DNA of 12,087 nucleotides, from positions 1 to 12,087 of the forward strand of contig JWZX01002297.1 in the NCBI GenBank assembly GCA_001275005.1, written 5' to 3'. Made by a program: the position numbers and the translations under genes. The notes under the pieces were generated by a model that was given only the letters and a program-made list of their open reading frames with translations, had not been told where the DNA came from and made no database searches. Below are positions 7,400 through 12,087 of the stretch, piece after piece. The DNA comes from Chrysochromulina tobinii. Taxonomy: Eukaryota > Haptophyta > Prymnesiales > Chrysochromulinaceae. Every line of letters starts with the position of its first letter. Within the stretch, counting starts at the first letter, position 1.

Positions 7400-8542
7400 A
7401 TGCTGGCACCTCCGTTCACGCGGCTCGCTCATCGCGGGGGGCGGGCGCTCAGCACATGGGGTGCGAGCACCCGTCGGCTGCAGGTGATCGACTGCCATGC
7501 TGCTGGAGAGCCCGCGCGCGTCGTTGTCGGCGGGTTACCCACCGTGCCGGGTACGACGATCGCAGAGAAGCGCTCACACATGATGCGGCACATGGATAGC
7601 CTGCGCAAGCTCCTGCTGCTTGAGCCGCGCGGCTACCCGTGCCAGAATGCGAATTACATCCTCCCTCCCACCCATCCTGACGCGGCCTTTGGCTTCGTGA
7701 TTGCGGAGCAGAACGCCATCTACCCGATGATGAGCGGCCACAATGCGATCTGCGTGGCGACAGCGCTGCTCGAGACGGGGATGGTGCCCATGGAGGAGCC
7801 GTACACGCGCTTCGCCCTCGAGGCGCCTGCGGGCCTCATCCCGATCGAGGCCGAGTGTCGCCACGGGCGCGTGCTGGGCGTCACGCTCCGAAACCAGCCA
7901 GCCTTCTGCCGGGCGCAGGACATGGACCTGCGCATCGACGTGCGGACAATAGGTGAGGTGAGCGTGAGCGTGGCGTACGGCGGGATGTGGTACTGCATCG
8001 TCGACGCGGCGTCAGTCGGGCTGTGCCTTGAGCCGGCGCACGGGCGCGAGATCGTGCGACTTGGCGAGATGATCAAGGTGGCGACGCGCGAGCAACATTC
8101 CGTACAGCATCCCGAACTCGACTACCCTGGGCCCGACATCCTTTGCTTCCGAGGACCACTCGAGCGCGCCGCCGACGGCCGACTCGGGGCACGCAACGTC
8201 GTGGTCATGTCCAACGGACAGCTCGAGTGGGGGAAGCCGGAGACGTGGACGGGCATGATCGACCGCTCGCCGTGCGGCACGGGCACGTGCGCAGTGATGG
8301 CGATGCTGCACGCCCGCGGCGAGCTCGGCTTGGGCGACGAGTTTGTGCACGAGTCGATCATGGGCACTCGTTTTGTGGGCAAGCTGCACGGGCTCGCCAC
8401 CGTCGGCAAGGGGACGGACGCGGAGGTTGTCGGCGTCGTCCCGTCCATTACCGGCCGCGCATGGATCACACAGCACGCGACGGTGCTATGCGACCCGACG
8501 GATCCTTTCCCCGAGGGCTACACGTGCGGTGACATTTGGTGA
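7400..8542 (+). CDS. Proline racemase-superfamily enzyme (3-hydroxyproline dehydratase / 4-hydroxyproline epimerase-like), probably mitochondrial
   Basis: The family comprises proline racemases, 4-hydroxyproline 2-epimerases and trans-3-hydroxy-L-proline dehydratases. From the ATG at 7400 the protein is 380 residues, near family length. The frame also has ATGs at 7337 and 7379. I prefer 7400 for its A at -3 and because it starts a classic Arg/Ser-rich mitochondrial leader (MLAPPFTRLAHRGGRALST). Family hallmarks follow: VIDCHAAGEPARVV (29-42), PMMSGHNAICVATALLETG (109-127) and IDRSPCGTGTCAVMAMLHARG (287-307, Cys292). The catalytic pair is Ser112/Cys292, rather than the Cys/Cys of proline racemase or the Cys/Thr of human trans-3-hydroxyproline dehydratase. 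True proline racemase activity is therefore less likely. Ser/Cys members exist in the superfamily with epimerase or dehydratase roles (recalled). The next gene's ATG is only 74 bp downstream. Confidence 0.88.
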   Translation: MLAPPFTRLAHRGGRALSTWGASTRRLQVIDCHAAGEPARVVVGGLPTVPGTTIAEKRSHMMRHMDSLRKLLLLEPRGYPCQNANYILPPTHPDAAFGFVIAEQNAIYPMMSGHNAICVATALLETGMVPMEEPYTRFALEAPAGLIPIEAECRHGRVLGVTLRNQPAFCRAQDMDLRIDVRTIGEVSVSVAYGGMWYCIVDAASVGLCLEPAHGREIVRLGEMIKVATREQHSVQHPELDYPGPDILCFRGPLERAADGRLGARNVVVMSNGQLEWGKPETWTGMIDRSPCGTGTCAVMAMLHARGELGLGDEFVHESIMGTRFVGKLHGLATVGKGTDAEVVGVVPSITGRAWITQHATVLCDPTDPFPEGYTCGDIW

Positions 8543-8616
8543 TTTTGTGAAACCGTTCATTCACAGCCCATTCACACTCCCACGTGGCGATACGCAGAAC
8601 GAGCCTCGCTGTGGAC

Positions 8617-9840
8617 ATGCCGCCACCTGACCCTGGCTGCGCGTCGGTGGAGCCCACCTGCACGGAGGCCGACGTCCACGTCCCAGCTGCGTCAGCCGCT
8701 GAGGTTGCACACGATGCCGAAGGAGCTGAAGCAGCGCACCCTCCTGCCAGCGAGCGCGGTGCCGGCCAGGAGCCAGGAGCGAGCCCGTGGCGGCGCTTGT
8801 CCAAGCAGGAGAAGAAGAGGCTTCGGCAGGAGGCGCAAGTTCAGAAGAAGCGTGATTGGCGCGAGCGCGCCAAGGAGAAGCGGCACGCGGCCGTGATCAT
8901 GCGACGGGCCGAGCGCATTGCGCGGCTCGCGGCGATGAGCGAGGCCGAGCGTGCCGCCGCCGAGGCGGCCGAGAAGGCGGAGCGTGACCGCCTCTACCAA
9001 GAGAAGGTCGCGCAGTCGAAGCGCATCGACGAGGCATACGAGCGCGGGCTACGCGTCGCCCTCGACCTCTCGTACAGCGAACATATGAACCCGAAGGAGC
9101 ACAAAAGCCTGAGTCGGCAGGTGGCGCGCTGCTGGGGGCTGAACCGGCGCGCGGCCCTGCCCATCTCGCTCCACCTCACGGGGCTCGCGCGCTGCCCGCG
9201 GGCCTGCCTGCCGGTGGACGAGGCCACTGGTTCCGAGGTGGTGAGTAAGTGGAAGGTGCACCGCCTGGACGAGGACGTGTCGGCCGCGTTTCAGCACGAC
9301 GAGCTCGTGTTTCTGTCCCCGGACGCGGACGAGCCCCTGCTTGCGCTCGATCCGTCCAAGGTGTACGTCATCGGCGGCCTCGTGGACACGTCCGTCATCA
9401 AACGTGCCTCGTATGGAAAGGCGAGCGGCCTGGGCGCGCGCGCTGTGCGCCTTCCATTGGCTGAGCATGCACCCGTCGCGCACGCGCGGCTGCCTCTGAC
9501 GCTCACGTCGGTGCTCGACATTCTGCTCACCGTGCACGCGGGGGGCACCTGGGGGGACGCCGTGAAGCACGCCGTCGCACCTCGGCTGCTCAGGCCGCCC
9601 ACGTACGAGCACTCGCGCGCCGCGCGCCGCGCCTCCACACGCGCCTCGTTCAATGCGAAGTGGGAATCGGGACATGGCGGCGGGGCAGCGACAGGTGGAG
9701 CTCTGCATGTTGGCAAATCGGAGGGAGATGCAGGTGGGCAAGAGATGGAAAACGGTGAGGAGGGGGCTTGGGACGAGGACGAGGATGAGGACGAGGATGA
9801 GTTGGAGGAGGACGACGAGGACGAGGAGGAGCAGTTATAG
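8617..9840 (+). CDS. TRMT10: tRNA (guanine-N1)-methyltransferase, TRM10/TRMT10 family
   Basis: Trm10 enzymes use S-adenosylmethionine to methylate N1 of purine 9 in tRNAs and have a SPOUT fold. The protein is 407 residues from the ATG at 8617, in a single exon; the frame extends upstream only to a GTG. The order is: an Ala/Pro-rich N-terminus, a long Lys/Arg/Glu-rich coiled-coil-like region (about 57-145), and the SPOUT domain. That domain starts at VALDLSYSEHM (147-157) and continues with LSRQVARCWGLNRRA. YVIGGLVD (250-257) carries the conserved catalytic-site Asp257. RLPLAEH (278-284) and LTLTSVLDILL (294-304) follow. A Gly-rich linker leads to an acidic tail (385-405). The basic N-terminus probably binds tRNA. 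No targeting peptide is evident, so a cytosolic or nuclear TRMT10A-like role is more likely than the mitochondrial TRMT10C role. Spacing is 74 bp to the gene before and 133 bp to the gene after. Confidence 0.92.
   Translation: MPPPDPGCASVEPTCTEADVHVPAASAAEVAHDAEGAEAAHPPASERGAGQEPGASPWRRLSKQEKKRLRQEAQVQKKRDWRERAKEKRHAAVIMRRAERIARLAAMSEAERAAAEAAEKAERDRLYQEKVAQSKRIDEAYERGLRVALDLSYSEHMNPKEHKSLSRQVARCWGLNRRAALPISLHLTGLARCPRACLPVDEATGSEVVSKWKVHRLDEDVSAAFQHDELVFLSPDADEPLLALDPSKVYVIGGLVDTSVIKRASYGKASGLGARAVRLPLAEHAPVAHARLPLTLTSVLDILLTVHAGGTWGDAVKHAVAPRLLRPPTYEHSRAARRASTRASFNAKWESGHGGGAATGGALHVGKSEGDAGGQEMENGEEGAWDEDEDEDEDELEEDDEDEEEQL
9772..9837 (+). repeat. Purine-rich GAC/GAG/GAT tract encoding the acidic tail of TRMT10
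   Basis: Twenty-two codons, almost all GAC, GAG or GAT, encode a run of Asp/Glu broken by one Leu and ending Gln-Leu before TAG. The strand is nearly pure purine, with only the third-position C and T breaking it. It probably grew by slippage. Confidence 0.85.
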
Positions 9841-9973
9841 CGGAGTGGTTGGAGACAGTGTATTCAGTCAGTTTGTGAGCGTTTTTCAAAAGGAGCGCAG
9901 AAGAGAGCGCACGCCTGATGAAAGCGCTCCTCACGACACTCTCTGGGTCAACACATACTGCGGCGGGCCATTA

Positions 9974-11664
9974 ATGTTGATTTTCCACTCGCTGCGGCTC
10001 GCGCGCTCATCAATGCCCGCACGCTCCCAGCTGCCACGCTCCGCTCTCACGGCGCTCGCGACGCGCACGCGTGGGCTCGCGTCGGCGGCGGAGCCGTACG
10101 ATGTCGTGATCGTCGGCGGCGGTCCGGGTGGCTACCCGGCGGCGATCAAGGCCGGCCAGATGGGCATGAAGGTCGCGTGCATTGAGAAGCGCGGCCGCCT
10201 TGGCGGCACGTGCCTCAACGTCGGCTGCATCCCGTCAAAGGCGCTCCTGCACTCCTCGCACCTGTACGAGGAGGCCGCGCACGGCTGGGGACCGCACGGC
10301 ATCTCGGCCGATAACGTCAAGATCGACCTCGCGAAGCTGATGTCGCACAAGGACAAGACGGTGACCGGCTTGACGGGCGGCATCGAGGGCCTGTTCAAGA
10401 AGTACAAGGTCGACTACTTCAAGGGCACCGGCGAGATTGTGGGCGCTGGCTCGGTCAAGTGCCACCCGATGGACGGTGGCGCGGCGCAGACGCTCACGGC
10501 GAAGAACATCGTGATCGCGACTGGCTCGGAGCCGGCCAAACTCAACGGCGTGCCGGTGGACGAGAAGACGATCGTGACCTCGACGGGCTGCCTCGAGCTC
10601 ACATCGATCCCCAAGACCCTGGTCGTGGTCGGCGGCGGCGTCATCGGCCTCGAGATGGGCTCCGTTTGGCGGCGCCTCGGCGCAGATGTGACCGTCGTCG
10701 AATTTCTGGATGGCATCGGTGCGCGCCCCCCGAGCGCCTCGCTGGACTGCGCGGCGCATGCCCACAGCGACGGCACAAACACACACACACACACACACAC
10801 ATTGCGCCCTCCCAGTGCCTGCCCTCTCTCTGCCGCGCTCGGCTCTCACCCGACGCGCGTGCCGTCGCGCCCGTTGCACCGGTAGGTGGACCGATGGACA
10901 AAGAGATGGCGAAGACGATGGAGCGCATCTTCAAAAAGCAGGGGATGAAGTTCAAGCTGAAGACCAAGGTCAACTCGGCCGAGGTGCTCCCCGGAGGCGG
11001 CGCGCGGCTGCACCTCGATTCGGTGGCGGGTGACAAGCCTGAGACCCTTGACGCCGACATCGTTCTCGTCTCGACGGGTCGTGTGCCGAACACCGTGGGC
11101 CTCGGGCTGGACAAGATCGGCGTCAAGGTGAACAAGCGTGGGCAGGTGGAGATCGACGACCACTTCGCGACCAATGTGCCCGGCATCTACGCCATTGGAG
11201 ACGTCGTGCGTGGCCCGATGCTTGCGCACAAGGCGGAGGAGGAGGGCATCGCCATCATTGAGCAGATCGCGGGCAAGGGTGGCCACGTCAACTACGATAC
11301 GATCCCGGGCGTGATCTACACGCATCCGGAGGTGGCGACGGTGGGCAAGACGGAGGAGGAGCTCATCAAGGCGGGGATCGAGTACAAGAAGGGCACTTTC
11401 CCCTTCATGGCCAACTCTCGCGCGCGCGCGAACGCCGATACCGACGGGCTGGTCAAGATGCTCGCGTGCGCAAAGACCGATCGCGTACTTGGCATCCACA
11501 TCATTGCTTCGAACGCGGGTGAGATGATCGCCGAGGGCGTGCTCGCGATGGAGTACGGCGCGAGCGCCGAGGACATCGGGCGCACGTGCCACGCACACCC
11601 CACCATGAGCGAGGCTTTCAAGGAGGCGGCCATGGCGACCTATGACAAACCCATCCACTTTTGA
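9974..11664 (+). CDS. DLD: Dihydrolipoamide dehydrogenase, mitochondrial (two exons: 9974-10718, 10886-11664)
   Basis: This is the E3 subunit of the 2-oxoacid dehydrogenase complexes and glycine cleavage system; it reoxidises dihydrolipoamide with NAD+. Spliced length is 507 residues, as in other mitochondrial E3 proteins. Residues 1 to about 38 are Arg/Ser/Ala-rich with no acidic residue, ending TRTRGLASAA, a good mitochondrial presequence; Met14 (10013) is an alternative start. Visible motifs are the FAD-binding VIVGGGPGGY (45-54), the redox disulfide GGTCLNVGCIPSKALL (Cys80/Cys85), the NAD-binding VVVGGGVIGLEMGSV (217-231), the FAD-contacting YAIGDVVRGPMLAHKA, and the C-terminal AHPTMSEAF with His486/Glu491. 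GGYP is unusual, since most family members have Val or Ala at that Pro. Splicing reads through EFLDGIG-GPMDKEMAK, as in homologues. The 133-bp upstream gap holds a 7-bp inverted repeat (GGAGCGC at 9892-9898, GCGCTCC at 9924-9930). Confidence 0.95.
10719..10885 (+). other. Spliceosomal intron of the DLD gene (phase 1, 167 nt)
   Basis: The donor is GGCATCG|GTGCGC (10718/10719) and the acceptor CCGGTAG|GTGGAC (10885/10886). Joining the exons forms a split GGT codon and restores the conserved stretch after the NAD-binding domain. The intron contains an (AC)11 microsatellite followed by a C/T-rich tract and a candidate branch site in CTCAC. In the exon 1 frame it is open throughout and the first stop is the acceptor TAG itself (10883-10885), so retention would give a truncated protein ending exactly at the intron end. 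Confidence 0.9.
10779..10800 (+). repeat. (AC)11 microsatellite in the DLD intron
   Basis: Eleven uninterrupted AC units lie inside the DLD intron, directly upstream of its pyrimidine-rich 3' half. The tract is likely to vary in length. Confidence 0.95.
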
Positions 11665-12087
11665 GCCGCGCGCCTCAACAGGCGTCAGAGGCGGGGCGGG
11701 CTGCTGAGGCGGCGGCGACCGGGCAGCAAGGCGACGTGTGCTGGGAAGTCTGGGGGAGCGACCGTGTGTGGGACGGGCTCCCGCGAAGATGAGCATTGCA
11801 GCACGGCAGAACAACGCGAGATGGCAGAGACGTCGAGAGAGACACAGACGAGACAGCAGGGTGCAGGGACCGCAGACGTACGCGTGCGGAGACGCTGGCG
11901 CGCGTCGAAAAGACTTGCTGGAGCGTGCGCGGACCTGTGATCCCCCCTAAAACAAAAAGGACCCTGGACCATTTTTGCAAGAATACTGTTTACGGTACGC
12001 CCCGGGGCCCCGGGCGTGGCGGCACCGCCGCGCCGGGGCGCGGGCCGCGGCAGCGGCGGCGGGGGCGTCGTCGCGCGGCCGTGGCCC
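11665..12087. other. DLD 3' flank ending in an extremely GC-rich stretch
   Basis: No gene is recognised. The first 270 bases or so are mixed sequence, probably the DLD 3' UTR. A short A-rich patch (about 11948-11959) and a locally AT-richer segment (about 11970-11995) precede an abrupt change at about 11998 to almost pure G and C. That part opens with a perfect 14-bp palindrome, CCCGGGGCCCCGGG (12001-12014), followed by GGCGG-CA-CCGCC. It may be the promoter or start of a neighbouring gene or repeat that continues past the window edge. Confidence 0.4.

Noticed and set aside
9653-9973. Upstream extension of the DLD frame into the TRMT10 gene
   Set aside because: The extension overlaps TRMT10 in another frame and lacks homology. 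The ATG at 9974 begins a convincing mitochondrial leader.
11738-11950. Small plus-strand ORF after DLD (70 codons)
   Set aside because: It is Arg-rich with no recognisable motif, and several overlapping frames are open there by composition.

Overview
The window looks like nuclear DNA of a GC-rich, compact, intron-poor eukaryote. Evidence for a eukaryote: two spliceosomal introns whose removal restores conserved protein motifs, a tubulin-modifying ligase of the TTLL family, a Trm10-type tRNA methyltransferase, mitochondrial-looking leader peptides, and a non-LTR retrotransposon-like fragment. The very high GC, the Ala/Gly/Pro low-complexity inserts and the plant-like domain order of the asparaginyl-tRNA synthetase (WHEP insert inside the catalytic core) fit a unicellular alga such as a haptophyte. 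That placement is inference. The TTLL gene suggests cilia or glutamylated microtubules.

Layout. Bases 1-949 hold the 3' end of a retrotransposon-like reverse-transcriptase ORF, with a Cys/His zinc-knuckle-like tail and one in-frame TAG. Bases 950-1465 are non-coding, rich in C/G-run inverted repeats, and lead into asparaginyl-tRNA synthetase (1466-3540, +, two exons). A 411-bp convergent spacer follows, then a single-exon TTLL polyglutamylase-like gene on the minus strand (7155-3952). A divergent spacer of about 240 bp separates it from three tightly packed plus-strand genes: a proline-racemase-superfamily enzyme (7400-8542), a TRMT10-like tRNA methyltransferase (8617-9840) and dihydrolipoamide dehydrogenase (9974-11664, two exons). 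The last 423 bp hold no recognisable gene and end in an extremely GC-rich stretch.

The genes are mostly housekeeping: translation (AsnRS, TRMT10), mitochondrial 2-oxoacid and glycine metabolism (DLD), hydroxyproline/proline metabolism, and tubulin modification. I see no dedicated multi-gene system. The most notable feature is the AsnRS intron (3221-3423). Its first 24 bases are a 21/24 copy of the start of the following exon. The rest is almost entirely a 10-bp minisatellite, each unit carrying a branch-point-like CTGAT or CTCAT, and the only AG in the intron is the acceptor. This looks like a recently born intron made by local duplication and repeat expansion.
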